This document shows, in pieces, positions 1 to 8,749 of a stretch of DNA of 64,000 nucleotides. Under the pieces are notes generated by a model, which saw only the letters and a list, made by a program, of their open reading frames with translations, had not been told where the DNA came from and made no database searches. Numbering within the stretch: position 1 is the first letter of the stretch; the number at the start of each line of letters is the position of its first letter. The DNA is from Bdellovibrio sp. ZAP7 (lineage in GTDB: Bacteria > Bdellovibrionota > Bdellovibrionia > Bdellovibrionales > Bdellovibrionaceae), in contig NZ_CP030082.1 in assembly GCF_006874645.1 (NCBI RefSeq), forward strand, positions 1,798,001 through 1,862,000. The letters run 5' to 3'. Both the position numbers and the translations under genes were made by a program.

Positions 1-3000
1 GTGTGGCAAAAGAGGTGGGTACTGAAGGAAAGCTAGGTGGTCAGGCTGACGTAAAAGGTGTGTCGGGGACCTGGAAAGACTTAACCGATAACGTGAATAG
101 CTTGGCCGGAAATTTGACCGATCAAGTACGTAACATCGCGAAAGTAACCACCGCGGTTGCCAAAGGTGACTTGTCCCAAAAAATCACCGTTGATGCCAAG
201 GGCGAAATCTTTGAACTAAAAAATACCATCAACGTCATGGTGGATCAGCTGAACTCGTTCGCAGCCGAGGTAACTCGTGTTGCCAAGGAGGTAGGTACCG
301 AAGGAAAACTGGGTGGTCAGGCCGAAGTAAAAGGTGTTTCCGGTACCTGGAAAGACTTAACGGATAACGTAAATGGTCTTGCCGGAAATCTAACAGCCCA
401 GGTTCGTAATATCGCGAAGGTAACCACTGCGGTGGCGAACGGGGACTTGTCACAAAAAATTACCGTCGATGCCCGAGGAGAAATCCTGGAGGTAAAAAAC
501 ACTATCAACTCGATGGTGGATCAGCTGAATTCATTTGCAGCCGAGGTAACCCGTGTGGCGAAAGAGGTAGGTACCGAAGGAAAACTGGGTGGTCAGGCTG
601 AAGTACGTGGAGTATCTGGTACTTGGAAAGACTTAACTGATAATGTAAATTTCATGGCGTCGAATTTGACGAAACAAGTACGTGGTATCGTGAAGGTCGT
701 AACGGCCGTAGCCAACGGCGACTTGAATCAAAAATTCGTCCTGGAAGCAAAAGGGGAAGTTGCGGCCCTTGCGGAAACAATCAACTCGATGACCGATACC
801 CTTAGAACCTTTGCCGATCAGGTAACGACAGTTGCCCGCGAAGTGGGTATCGAAGGAAAGCTGGGAGCGCAAGCCCGCGTGCCCGGTGTTGCCGGAACTT
901 GGAAAGACTTAACCGACAACGTAAACTTCATGGCCTCCAATTTGACGACGCAAGTACGTGGTATCGTCAAAGTCGTAACCGCGGTTGCCAATGGGGACTT
1001 GGAACAAAAATTCGTTCTTGAAGCCAAAGGGGAAGTTGCGGCCCTTGCCGAAACAATTAACTCGATGACTGATACCTTAAGAACATTCGCTGATCAGGTA
1101 ACGACCGTGGCCCGTGAGGTGGGTATCGAAGGTAAGCTGGGTGGTCAGGCAAGCGTTCCGGGTGCTTCTGGTACTTGGAAAGACTTAACGGATAACGTGA
1201 ATCAGCTGGCCGGAAACTTAACAGCCCAGGTTCGTGCTATTGCGGAAGTATCCACAGCCGTAACCAAGGGAGACCTCACTCGTTCCATCTCGGTTGAGGC
1301 TGAGGGCGAGGTTGCAGCTCTGTCTGAAAATATCAATCAGATGATCTCAAATCTGAAAGACACGACTCAGAAAAATAACGAGCAGGACTGGTTGAAAACC
1401 AATCTCGCGAAGTTCTCAGGGATGATGCAAGGTCAAAGAAGTATCACGTCGGTCGCGCAATTGATCATGTCGGAGCTGACTCCGCTGGTTGACGCCCGCC
1501 AAGGAACGTTCTTTATGCTTGATAGCGAAAGTAACGAGCCGACTTTGAATCTGATCGCAAGTTATGCATTCACAGAACGCCGTACCGTTTCAAATAAATA
1601 TAAACTTAAAGAAGGCCTGATTGGTCAGTGTGCCTTTGAGAAAAAACGCATTCTTCTGACGAACCCGCCAGATGATTATGTCGTGATCAGCTCTAGCATC
1701 GTGGAAGAAAAACCAAGAAACATTATTGTACTTCCGGTTCTTTTTGAGGGCGAGTTGAAAGCTGTAATTGAATTGGCGTCATTGCAGCCGTTTACTCAGA
1801 ACTATATCAACTTCCTGGATCAATTGATGGACTCCATGGGAGTTATCTTGAACATGATCTCGTCAAGTATGAGAACGGAAGAACTTTTGCAAGAGCTGAA
1901 ACGTTCCAACGTGGAGCTAGAAGCCCAAGCAAAAGAACTCGAAGACAAAGCAAAACTTCTGGAAGTCAAAAACCAAGAGGTCGAGCTTGCCAGCCGTTCC
2001 CTGGAAGAAAAAGCCGAACAGCTTTCTCTTATCTCTAAGTATAAATCAGAGTTCCTGGCGAACATGTCTCACGAGCTCAGAACACCGCTTAATAGCTTGT
2101 TGATCTTGTCTAAAACGTTGGCCGACAACCGCGAGAAAAATCTCAACGGGGAGCAGGTGAAGTTTGCAAGCACCGTACATTCTGCCGGTCAGGACTTATT
2201 GGCATTGATTAATGAGATTCTGGATCTTTCGAAAGTGGAAGCTGGTAAAATGCCAGTCACACCTAAGATCGTGGAAATCGCCGAAGTAAAAGAATACTTG
2301 GAGCAAACATTCCGTCCTGTGGCTGAGCACAAAGGATTGGAGTTTGTGATTACGGCGACACCAAATTTGCCAAAGACAATGGTCACTGATGAAAACCGTT
2401 TGCATCAGATCTTGAAAAATCTTTTGTCGAACGCCTTTAAGTTTACCGACAAGGGGCATGTGACTTTGGATGTGAAGCACGAATCTGGAAACATTGTTTA
2501 CCGTGTGACGGATACGGGAATTGGTATCCCGGCTGACAAACAGAAGCTGATCTTTGAAGCTTTTCAGCAGGCTGATGGAACAACCAGTCGTAAATACGGT
2601 GGTACTGGTTTAGGTCTAACGATCAGTCGTGAAATCGCGCGCCTTTTGGGTGGTGTGATCAGTGTTGAAAGTACTCCAGGGCAGGGGAGCAGTTTCACTT
2701 TGACTTTGCCGGTGAAGTATTCAGCGCCAGAGGGTGCTATGGTGAATATAGCCGATGAACAATCTGAAGTGACACCACTTCCGAATGATGCTGATTTTAC
2801 CGGCAAAAAAGTTTTGATCGTCGATGACGATGTTCGCAATGTTTTTGCACTGAGCAGCGTTTTGAAAATGCGCGGCATGAATGTGATCTTCGCTGAAAAC
2901 GGCAAGCAGGGTATTAAGACGCTTATGGAAAATCCAGATACCGATTTGGTGTTGATGGATACTATGATGCCGGAAATGGACGGATTGGAAGCGATTCAAG

Positions 3001-3188
3001 AAATTCGTTCTTTGGAACAATTCATGAGTTTGCCAATCATCTCGTTAACTGCGAAAGCCATGAAAGGTGATCGCGAGAAGTGTCTTTCTGCGGGGGCATC
3101 AGATTACGTCACTAAACCAGTGGATGAAATTCACTTGTTAGCTGTTATGTACTCGTGGTTGCCGCAAAAGAGTGTTTCGCTAAATTAG
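1..3188 (+). CDS. Poly-HAMP hybrid histidine kinase, 5' end outside window
   Basis: Partial gene: the frame is open at the left edge, so the N terminus lies outside. The visible part has five tandem HAMP-type units of exactly 92 residues (units begin at bases 3, 279, 555, 831 and 1107, each with an EGKLG core and a [11 protein letters not shown]-like stretch). Then come a GAF-like domain (visible residues about 473-616), a coiled coil, a HisKA domain with phospho-acceptor His690 in SHELRTPLN, a HATPase domain (N box near 806, DTGIGIP near 838) and a C-terminal receiver with Asp986 in [11 protein letters not shown]. Families of this type autophosphorylate on His and pass phosphate to the receiver. 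The repeat type is that of group III (Nik1/Os1-like) kinases known from fungi and some bacteria. The next kinase follows after 6 bases, so the two are probably co-transcribed. The signal is unknown. Confidence 0.93.
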   Translation, partial: VAKEVGTEGKLGGQADVKGVSGTWKDLTDNVNSLAGNLTDQVRNIAKVTTAVAKGDLSQKITVDAKGEIFELKNTINVMVDQLNSFAAEVTRVAKEVGTEGKLGGQAEVKGVSGTWKDLTDNVNGLAGNLTAQVRNIAKVTTAVANGDLSQKITVDARGEILEVKNTINSMVDQLNSFAAEVTRVAKEVGTEGKLGGQAEVRGVSGTWKDLTDNVNFMASNLTKQVRGIVKVVTAVANGDLNQKFVLEAKGEVAALAETINSMTDTLRTFADQVTTVAREVGIEGKLGAQARVPGVAGTWKDLTDNVNFMASNLTTQVRGIVKVVTAVANGDLEQKFVLEAKGEVAALAETINSMTDTLRTFADQVTTVAREVGIEGKLGGQASVPGASGTWKDLTDNVNQLAGNLTAQVRAIAEVSTAVTKGDLTRSISVEAEGEVAALSENINQMISNLKDTTQKNNEQDWLKTNLAKFSGMMQGQRSITSVAQLIMSELTPLVDARQGTFFMLDSESNEPTLNLIASYAFTERRTVSNKYKLKEGLIGQCAFEKKRILLTNPPDDYVVISSSIVEEKPRNIIVLPVLFEGELKAVIELASLQPFTQNYINFLDQLMDSMGVILNMISSSMRTEELLQELKRSNVELEAQAKELEDKAKLLEVKNQEVELASRSLEEKAEQLSLISKYKSEFLANMSHELRTPLNSLLILSKTLADNREKNLNGEQVKFASTVHSAGQDLLALINEILDLSKVEAGKMPVTPKIVEIAEVKEYLEQTFRPVAEHKGLEFVITATPNLPKTMVTDENRLHQILKNLLSNAFKFTDKGHVTLDVKHESGNIVYRVTDTGIGIPADKQKLIFEAFQQADGTTSRKYGGTGLGLTISREIARLLGGVISVESTPGQGSSFTLTLPVKYSAPEGAMVNIADEQSEVTPLPNDADFTGKKVLIVDDDVRNVFALSSVLKMRGMNVIFAENGKQGIKTLMENPDTDLVLMDTMMPEMDGLEAIQEIRSLEQFMSLPIISLTAKAMKGDREKCLSAGASDYVTKPVDEIHLLAVMYSWLPQKSVSLN
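3..1370 (+). repeat. Five in-frame tandem repeats of 276 bases encoding HAMP units
   Basis: Near-identical DNA blocks recur with an exact 276-base period (starts 3, 279, 555, 831, 1107). Units 1-3 resemble each other most and units 3-5 share a second subtype ([16 protein letters not shown]), so the array looks built from at least two ancestral units. The period equals 92 codons with no frame change, which fits a selected protein repeat. The array may have more units upstream of the window. Confidence 0.9.
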
Positions 3189-3194
3189 GATGAG

Positions 3195-5255
3195 ATGACC
3201 ATGAAAACAGTGGATGTTCTTATTGTCGACGATCGCATGGATGGATTGCTTGCGTTGCAAGCAGTTCTGAGTATGCCCCAAGTAAATCTGGTGAAAGCGC
3301 AATCAGGCCCAGAGGCTTTGTCGCTTCTGGATGGTTACGAGTTCGCGGTGATTCTTTTGGATGTGCAAATGCCGGGGATGGATGGCTTTGAAACCGCCCG
3401 CCAGATTCGTCAAGACTCTAAAAATCGCCAAACTCCGATTATTTTTGTCACCGCGATCAATAAAGATGATCAATATATTTATCGCGGTTACGAAGCCGGT
3501 GCTGTGGATTATATTTTTAAACCCTTTGAGCCCAGTATTGTTCGCGCCAAGGTGAATGTCTTCGTTGAACTGTTCATAAAATCGAAACAGCTTGAAGAAC
3601 AGGCTGAATTGATTCGCGAAAGTGAAACGCGTGAGCGTTATTTACGCCTGGCTGAATTGGAAGTCGAAAACTTGCGTCGTTACCGTAGTCTTGCAGATGC
3701 GATTCCTCATATTATCTGGCGCGCTAAGGCTGATGGGACTTTTGATTATTTTAACAAAGGCTGGACCGATTACACGGGGCTGACAATTGAACAAAGTCTG
3801 GGAAGTGGTTGGCAAAGTGTGGCCGTCGAAGAAGACTTACGTGAATTCTTAAAAACTTGGATGATGGCGATGAGTGACGGTCGTTCCTTTGAAACCGAGT
3901 GTCGCATGGTCAATAAAGAGGGCGAGGCGCGTTGGTTCTGGGTTCGCGCCGTTTCTGAAACTAATTTCTTGGGCCAGGTGGTTGCCTGGATTGGTACTTG
4001 TACCGATATTCACGATCGCAAAAAAATTGAATTGAAGCTGATCGAGGCTGAGCAGAAAGCCAATGCAGCGAGCGTTTCGAAAACTAATTTCCTGGCAAAT
4101 ATGAGTCATGAAATTCGCACTCCTATGAATGCTATCTTGGGATTTACGGAGTTGATGCTGGATGAAGAGCAAACAGCTGAAGAACGACATAAATGGATTC
4201 ACACAGTGCAAAGAAATGGTGATCAGCTTTTAAAAATTATCGATGAAATTCTGGATATTTCGAAAGTGGAATCTGGTCGCTTGCAAATCGAGAAAGTCGA
4301 TGTGGACGTCGAAGGTGTCCTGGAAGATATTCGCTCCCTTTTAAGATTGCAGGCCCTGGATAAGGCTTTGGATTTCAGAATTGATTTGGATACGCACATT
4401 CCTAAAATAATCACTTCCGATCCAACAAGGCTGCGCCAGATTCTGCTAAACTTAATTGGCAATGCCATCAAGTTCACCAGTGCAGGACACGTTCACGTGG
4501 ACGTGGAGTGGAAGCCGCGTGGTTCTCTGGATCTGCACAGTAAAATGCAGTTTTATATTTCAGACTCAGGGGTGGGAATCAATCCTGCTCATGCAAATCA
4601 CTTATTCCAGCCGTTCGTGCAAGAAGACAGTGCGACGACCCGTAACTTCGGAGGCACCGGCTTGGGGTTGGCCTTGTCTCGCCAGTTGGCGCGAGCTATG
4701 GGGGGCGATGTCACACTAGTCAGTAGTGTTCCTGGTCAGGGCAGTACCTTTTTGGTTGAAGTGAATGCCGACCCTGTCGATGGAACTATTTTTGTCGAGT
4801 CTTTAAGTTCAGAAGTTCCTCAGAATGACAAAGAGGCTCTTTATAAAGAGCGCAAAAAGCTTTCGGGTATGAAGATCTTGTTAGTGGAGGACGTCGAGGA
4901 CAATCAAGCGCTTATCGCTCATTTCTTGGGAGCGGTGGGAGCGAGTGTCGATTTTGCTGACAATGGACGAGAGGGAGTCGAATCTGCACTTAAAAATGAA
5001 TACGATGCTGTCCTGATGGATATCCAAATGCCCATTATGGATGGATACGAAGCCACGCGAAGATTGCGTGCGCAAGGGTATGATAAGCCGATCATTGCTT
5101 TGACGGCACACGCACTTAAGGAGGAGACGGTGAAAAGTATGAATGCGGGATGTACATGTCATTTGTCCAAGCCTGTGAATTTTAATCAGTTAATCGAAGT
5201 TCTAGCGAACATTCATCGGGACAGAGGGCACCGGGAGGATCATTGTGCCATTTGA
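3195..5255 (+). CDS. Hybrid histidine kinase REC-PAS-HisKA-HATPase-REC
   Basis: 686 residues. An N-terminal receiver has Asp56 in LLDVQMPGMDG and the conserved KPF near 99. A short coiled coil leads to a PAS/PAC domain (about 165-280, with WRAKADGTFDYFNKGW). HisKA has His305 in SHEIRTPMN, and a HATPase domain follows with GGTGLGL near 480. A C-terminal receiver has Asp609 in LMDIQMPIMDG. The N-terminal receiver suggests the kinase is itself a target of an upstream kinase, most simply the poly-HAMP kinase just before it. No membrane segment is seen, so it is probably cytoplasmic. ATG 3195 follows an AGGATGAG-like site; ATG 3201 is an alternative. The gene overlaps the next start by 11 bases, implying translational coupling. 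Confidence 0.93.
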   Translation: MTMKTVDVLIVDDRMDGLLALQAVLSMPQVNLVKAQSGPEALSLLDGYEFAVILLDVQMPGMDGFETARQIRQDSKNRQTPIIFVTAINKDDQYIYRGYEAGAVDYIFKPFEPSIVRAKVNVFVELFIKSKQLEEQAELIRESETRERYLRLAELEVENLRRYRSLADAIPHIIWRAKADGTFDYFNKGWTDYTGLTIEQSLGSGWQSVAVEEDLREFLKTWMMAMSDGRSFETECRMVNKEGEARWFWVRAVSETNFLGQVVAWIGTCTDIHDRKKIELKLIEAEQKANAASVSKTNFLANMSHEIRTPMNAILGFTELMLDEEQTAEERHKWIHTVQRNGDQLLKIIDEILDISKVESGRLQIEKVDVDVEGVLEDIRSLLRLQALDKALDFRIDLDTHIPKIITSDPTRLRQILLNLIGNAIKFTSAGHVHVDVEWKPRGSLDLHSKMQFYISDSGVGINPAHANHLFQPFVQEDSATTRNFGGTGLGLALSRQLARAMGGDVTLVSSVPGQGSTFLVEVNADPVDGTIFVESLSSEVPQNDKEALYKERKKLSGMKILLVEDVEDNQALIAHFLGAVGASVDFADNGREGVESALKNEYDAVLMDIQMPIMDGYEATRRLRAQGYDKPIIALTAHALKEETVKSMNAGCTCHLSKPVNFNQLIEVLANIHRDRGHREDHCAI

Positions 5256-5625
5256 TGAGGCGGGTGACATTTCGATCGAGCTTAAAAACTTTATCAGACG
5301 TCACATTCACTCGATCGCAATTTTAGATGTTTTGTTTTTTTTGAAGCATCGCGAGTATAAGGCCTGGACTCCGCAGGAAGTCAGTGTGGAAATGCGTTCC
5401 AATCCCGGGTATGCCAAATCTCAACTAGAAGAACTGTTGAATTTGGGAATTGTGAGTTGTGAAGGGGCGGCCTATCGCTATCAAGTGTCTGATTCAGATA
5501 CAACGATAGATAAGCTTGAGATACTTTATAATACGCGGCGATCCACTGTGATGAATTATATCTATTCACAACCGATCGATAACATTCGCGACTTTGCGAA
5601 TGCATTTAAAATTAAAAAGGACTGA
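5245..5625 (+). CDS. Small winged-helix-like protein, function unknown
   Basis: 126 residues, starting with GTG inside the end of the preceding kinase gene. The middle part (about 25-80: a helix, then TPQEVSVEMRSNPGYAKSQLEELLNLG, then a short strand pair) reads like a winged helix-turn-helix, and the C terminus is helical. No catalytic motif and no signal peptide are visible. Its overlap with a hybrid kinase and its closeness to two small membrane proteins suggest it belongs to the same pathway, perhaps as a DNA-binding or adaptor output. The fold is inferred by eye only. Confidence 0.75.
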   Translation: MPFDEAGDISIELKNFIRRHIHSIAILDVLFFLKHREYKAWTPQEVSVEMRSNPGYAKSQLEELLNLGIVSCEGAAYRYQVSDSDTTIDKLEILYNTRRSTVMNYIYSQPIDNIRDFANAFKIKKD

Positions 5626-5627
5626 TC

Positions 5628-5885
5628 GTGGCGTTCTATGTTTATTTATTGTGTTCGATCACCAGCTTCGGCTGCGCCCTTTGTTTAGGTCGGGCTTACT
5701 TCCGTAGTAAGACCCGATTGCTTTTTTGGAGCAGCATTTGTTTTGTCGGTGTAGCTCTGAATAATATCCTATTGTCAGTGGATTTTATGCTGGGGCCAGC
5801 CTATGATCTGTCGCTCTTTCGCGCCTGGATTATTCTTCTTGGAATGTTAGCCATGGTTTACGGCCTTATTTGGGATACGGTGTAA
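5628..5885 (+). CDS. Small membrane protein, DUF5985-like
   Basis: 85 residues with three hydrophobic segments (about 3-21, 30-50, 62-82) and a basic loop FRSKTRLLFW. It starts with GTG two bases after the preceding stop. Its pattern (hydrophobic helix, Arg-rich loop with a W, two more helices) matches the next gene, so the two look like diverged paralogues. The family name is from memory of similar small proteins near kinase genes and is not proven. The function is unknown; a sensory or regulatory membrane partner of the kinases is an inference from context. Confidence 0.75.
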   Translation: MAFYVYLLCSITSFGCALCLGRAYFRSKTRLLFWSSICFVGVALNNILLSVDFMLGPAYDLSLFRAWIILLGMLAMVYGLIWDTV

Positions 5886-5886
5886 A

Positions 5887-6153
5887 ATGAGTGCAGATAT
5901 TTTGAAGCAATTTATTTATGGTGCGGTGATGATGGCTTCTTTCACTTCGGGTGTTTTCTTTTTAAAATTTTGGAGAAAAACCCGAGATCGTTTCTTTATG
6001 CTTTTTGCGGCAGCCTTTCTGATCCTGGCGGCGGAACGTTGGTTTTTTATTTTTCTGCCGAACTCGGATGAAGAAAACGCGTGGATCTTTTCAATGAGGC
6101 TGTTGGCGTTTCTTTTGATTATCGGTGCAGTGATTGATAAGAATCGCGAGTAA
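5887..6153 (+). CDS. Small membrane protein, DUF5985-like, paralogue of the previous gene
   Basis: 88 residues with three hydrophobic segments (about 9-27, 36-56, 68-83) separated by the basic loop FWRKTRDRFF. The start lies one base after the previous stop, making a five-gene run from the poly-HAMP kinase. The 3' end overlaps the convergent acetyltransferase gene by 35 bases, so no separate terminator is visible between them. The function is unknown. Confidence 0.78.
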   Translation: MSADILKQFIYGAVMMASFTSGVFFLKFWRKTRDRFFMLFAAAFLILAAERWFFIFLPNSDEENAWIFSMRLLAFLLIIGAVIDKNRE

Positions 6154-6652
6154 GCTCGTAGAGGTTTAAAAGCACCTCTTTTTGTAAGACTTTGTCTAGC
6201 TGCGAGTACTGCTTTACAAAGGCAAAGCCTGATTTTTCCAGAACACGGATGGATTGAGTATTTTTAGCATCCGTGACAGCACTAAGACCTGGATAGTTCA
6301 ACTCCACCAGTGCCAGGTGAATCAGTCTTTGGCAGGCCTCGGCCGTATAACCTTGGCCCCAATGTCTTTGCACGATCATAAACCCCAGCTCCACGAACGG
6401 CAGATCCCGTTGCAGAAGCATCAACCAACCCACAAAGTCAGAACCGTCAGCCAGTTCCGCGGCCCAGATGCCTAGCGGAGCGCGAGAGGCTTCATTATCG
6501 ATCATCGCTTGCAGCCGTTCCTGGATTTTTTCATCAGGTAGTGGAAAGCGGTGAGGGCTGTTGCACATCACATCGGGATTTGCTTCCAGCTCCCGCATGT
6601 TAGCGAAATCATTTAAATTGAATCGGCGAAGATTTAACCGGAGAGTTTTCAT
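6119..6652 (-). CDS. GNAT N-acetyltransferase, RimJ/RimL type
   Basis: 177 residues. The N terminus (TLRLNLRRFNLNDFANMRELEANPDV) and the core (FVELGFMIVQRHWGQGYTAEACQRLI, then ALVELNYPGLSAVTDAKNTQSIRVLEKSGF) fit the RimJ/RimL branch of GNAT acetyltransferases. These transfer acetyl from acetyl-CoA to an amine, often a protein N terminus or an antibiotic. The HWGQGYT stretch is the acetyl-CoA pyrophosphate loop and NTQSIRVLEKSGF the usual C-terminal element. The start overlaps the stop of the upstream gene by one base, so the two are probably co-transcribed. The substrate cannot be told from sequence. Confidence 0.88.
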   Translation of the reverse strand: MKTLRLNLRRFNLNDFANMRELEANPDVMCNSPHRFPLPDEKIQERLQAMIDNEASRAPLGIWAAELADGSDFVGWLMLLQRDLPFVELGFMIVQRHWGQGYTAEACQRLIHLALVELNYPGLSAVTDAKNTQSIRVLEKSGFAFVKQYSQLDKVLQKEVLLNLYELTRDSYQSLHR

Positions 6653-7302
6653 CAGTACGCGGGTGAGTCTGGTGGACGAATGACATTTAAAAGGAATGTT
6701 CTTTGGCGCAGGTACATTTTATTGCCTTCCCAAGGAGTGAAGTATGGGGGATTGCGCCCGATAATAACCAAGCCTGCAAGTTGCTCTAAATTCAACTCTT
6801 GCAGATTCTTTTTGAAATAATAAGGGCTGGCGTTTTGATAACCACTCATTTCCTTACCTTCAATCATTCCAAAGGGATAACGATTGATCAATTGTTCAAT
6901 CTGATCGTTATAGCTGTACTTTAAAAATAAGCGTATGAAAGCCAATTGATCTTCATACATTTTGATGAAGCTTCCCTGATTACCTGCCGGCATCAGAATT
7001 TTGATTAACTCCCAGGTCAGGGCACAGTCCGGGTGCAATTGAGGAGTGTCTGAAAAAGCGCGCTCGAGTCCCGACCATTCATGGCACATCGCGGACTGAG
7101 GGTATTCCACATCATTGATAATTTTTACGAGAACTGGAGGCAATTGGGCATAAGAGACATAGGGATGAGGCTTGAATGCCATAGCGCGGTCTAAATTTTT
7201 ACTGACTCGACGGTATTCTATCAGCGCAAAAAAGGACATTGCTGCCGCCAGAAACAGGGAACCGACTAAAAAAAATGTCACCGTGAACTTAACTGATCTC
7301 AT
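6652..7302 (-). CDS. Membrane-anchored, degenerate GT51 (transglycosylase)-like protein
   Basis: 216 residues from ATG 7302; a longer TTG start at 7344 is possible but less natural. One N-terminal membrane anchor (about 5-25) precedes a domain recalling family 51 peptidoglycan glycosyltransferases: LPPVLVKIIND, then INRYPFG, then YYFKKNLQELNLEQLAGL followed by a NPP turn. In active enzymes the first motif reads ED..F..H.G; here it is NDVEYPQSAMCHEWSG, so the catalytic Glu-Asp pair is not intact. It is also much shorter than bifunctional penicillin-binding proteins. It may be a non-catalytic or strongly altered cell-wall protein. The GT51 link rests on the middle motifs only. Confidence 0.7.
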   Translation of the reverse strand: MRSVKFTVTFFLVGSLFLAAAMSFFALIEYRRVSKNLDRAMAFKPHPYVSYAQLPPVLVKIINDVEYPQSAMCHEWSGLERAFSDTPQLHPDCALTWELIKILMPAGNQGSFIKMYEDQLAFIRLFLKYSYNDQIEQLINRYPFGMIEGKEMSGYQNASPYYFKKNLQELNLEQLAGLVIIGRNPPYFTPWEGNKMYLRQRTFLLNVIRPPDSPAY

Positions 7303-7394
7303 GTTGTAAGCACGCTCCGGGATAAGAGGAGAATAGCAAAGCAACGGGAAAATACATAGCTTTTAAGAAAAATAATTTCCTATGAAACACCTCG

Positions 7395-7424
7395 CTGTCG
7401 TTGGTCGTGAGGAATCGACGACAG
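7395..7424 (-). terminator. Possible hairpin after the surface-repeat gene
   Basis: Arms CTGTCGT and ACGACAG (7 base pairs) enclose a 16-base loop, 27 bases past the stop of the minus-strand surface-repeat gene. There is no T tract immediately after it on the minus strand, so intrinsic termination is doubtful. Confidence 0.3.
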
Positions 7425-7450
7425 GAGGGGCTAAGGAGAGTTTTCTAGAG

Positions 7451-8050
7451 TTAGAAACCTACATTGAGGATCGGAGAAACTTTGAAAACGCCGGTGTTAT
7501 TGAAATTAACTAGACCAATTTGCAAGCCATGAAGGTTGTCAGTGATATTTACCAACCCCAACTGAATCCCGTAAACTGATTTAGCACGATTATATACGCC
7601 CAGCTGAGCGCCATATACAGACGTATTCGTGCTTAAGTTCGTTACCGCTAACTGCACACCATAGACATTGCTTTCAGCGACGTTGATGTTACTGATGAGA
7701 GCGGCCTGCAAACCTACGACATTTGTCTTTTGTTGATTGTAGTTACCCAATCCTGCCAACTGGAGACCTATGATATTTGTGGAACCATAAGTGGCATTGA
7801 ATCCACCTGCGATACCAATACCCACGAAGTCTTGATCAGTGATATTGCCCAGGACACCAAAATCCAAACCATAAACATCACGATGGTGGCCCCACAGAGC
7901 ACTCAAACGAATCCCGGTAATGGAGAAGTCCTGAGGAGGAAATTGAACGGGTGGAGCAATAGCCACGGAAATCGGTGTGACTGCTGCAAAGCTTGCAGAG
8001 GCAGAACAAACGATAGTGAAAATGAGGGAAAGAAGGATATTTTTTTTCAT
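7451..8050 (-). CDS. Exported surface-repeat protein (LA_2272-like repeats)
   Basis: 199 residues. A clear signal peptide (MKKNILLSLIFTIVCSASASFA) is followed after about residue 45 by 6-7 degenerate repeats of about 18-20 residues built on (V/L)(Y/H/V)G(I/L/V)Q(L/I)(G/A)L.N. Examples are VYGVQLAVTNLS, VYGAQLGVYNRA, VYGIQLGLVNIT and LHGLQIGLVN. This alternating pattern is that of LA_2272-type surface-repeat proteins, expected to form a beta-rich surface or outer-membrane structure. The function is unknown; the gene stands alone in its strand run. Confidence 0.82.
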   Translation of the reverse strand: MKKNILLSLIFTIVCSASASFAAVTPISVAIAPPVQFPPQDFSITGIRLSALWGHHRDVYGLDFGVLGNITDQDFVGIGIAGGFNATYGSTNIIGLQLAGLGNYNQQKTNVVGLQAALISNINVAESNVYGVQLAVTNLSTNTSVYGAQLGVYNRAKSVYGIQLGLVNITDNLHGLQIGLVNFNNTGVFKVSPILNVGF

Positions 8051-8161
8051 ATCCCCATTCTAGAAACAGACTGTGCTTTGCCGCAAATATTCGACAAAGA
8101 TCAAGACTTTGGTAACTGGACAATTGCAGTGTTATGGAAACCACTGGAGCATATGAGGTCA

Positions 8162-8629
8162 TTACTCGAGGCAAAGTTTCATTTCAATATTGCATCTCTC
8201 ATAATCAGGATGGGCGCCCAAATGCACTGTTTGAAAGCCGTGCTTTTTGTATAGTGAAATCGCTGGTTCAAGAATAGTATTCGACAGCAGACTGATTTCT
8301 GCCGCTCCTTTCTGACGAGCCCACGCGATCGCGGTCTCCATTAATAAATCTCCCAAACCTTGACCTTTATATTTTGGAGAAACTGCCATCTTCGCAAGTT
8401 CAAAGGAATTCTTACCGTGTGGAACAAGAGCGCAAGTTGCGACGGCCTGATCCTGATCAAGAATAAAGAAAATCTCTCCACCGATATCTAAAATACTTTC
8501 TTTCGCTTGATTCAGTTGCAGCAGATCCATGGTTTCTAGGCGAAAATAGTGTTCAATCCATTGCCTATTCAAGTCGACGAAGGCTTGGTGGTATTCCGGT
8601 TTATAAATAGTGGTGGAAAATTTTGACAT
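8162..8629 (-). CDS. GNAT N-acetyltransferase
   Basis: 155 residues. The core LAKMAVSPKYKGQGLGDLLMETAIAWARQKG is the classic acetyl-CoA-binding motif of GNAT enzymes (V, then Q/R-x-x-G-x-G/A as KGQGLG), followed by ISLLSNTILEPAISLYKKHGF. It is cytoplasmic with no signal peptide. It is divergent from the HxlR-family regulator gene 120 bases away, and the shared intergenic region carries a palindrome, so the regulator may control it. The acceptor substrate is unknown. Confidence 0.9.
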   Translation of the reverse strand: MSKFSTTIYKPEYHQAFVDLNRQWIEHYFRLETMDLLQLNQAKESILDIGGEIFFILDQDQAVATCALVPHGKNSFELAKMAVSPKYKGQGLGDLLMETAIAWARQKGAAEISLLSNTILEPAISLYKKHGFQTVHLGAHPDYERCNIEMKLCLE

Positions 8630-8700
8630 GAAGTTCTCCTGGTTGACGAGGGGATGTTATCACAACTATTTTGACGAGGAATAATAGTTAATTCTAAGTA

Positions 8701-8722
8701 CTAGTATTATCTATGATACTAG
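8701..8722. promoter_or_regulatory. Palindromic candidate operator with a -10-like element
   Basis: Perfect inverted repeat CTAGTAT, 8-base spacer, ATACTAG, lying 28 bases before the HxlR-family start. The right half overlaps TATGAT (8712-8717), a good -10 hexamer for the regulator gene. A dimeric HxlR-type protein binding here would block its own promoter. This is inferred from position and symmetry only. Confidence 0.55.
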
Positions 8723-8749
8723 ATGTATTTTAAAGATTAGGACGAGCCC

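Noticed and set aside
3-1370. CRISPR-like regular spacing
   Set aside because: The 276-base units are coding, in frame, and have no distinct spacers or cas genes.
7730-8254. 174-codon plus-strand frame opposite the surface-repeat gene
   Set aside because: Antisense to a gene with a clear signal peptide and repeats; no ribosome site and no recognisable protein features.
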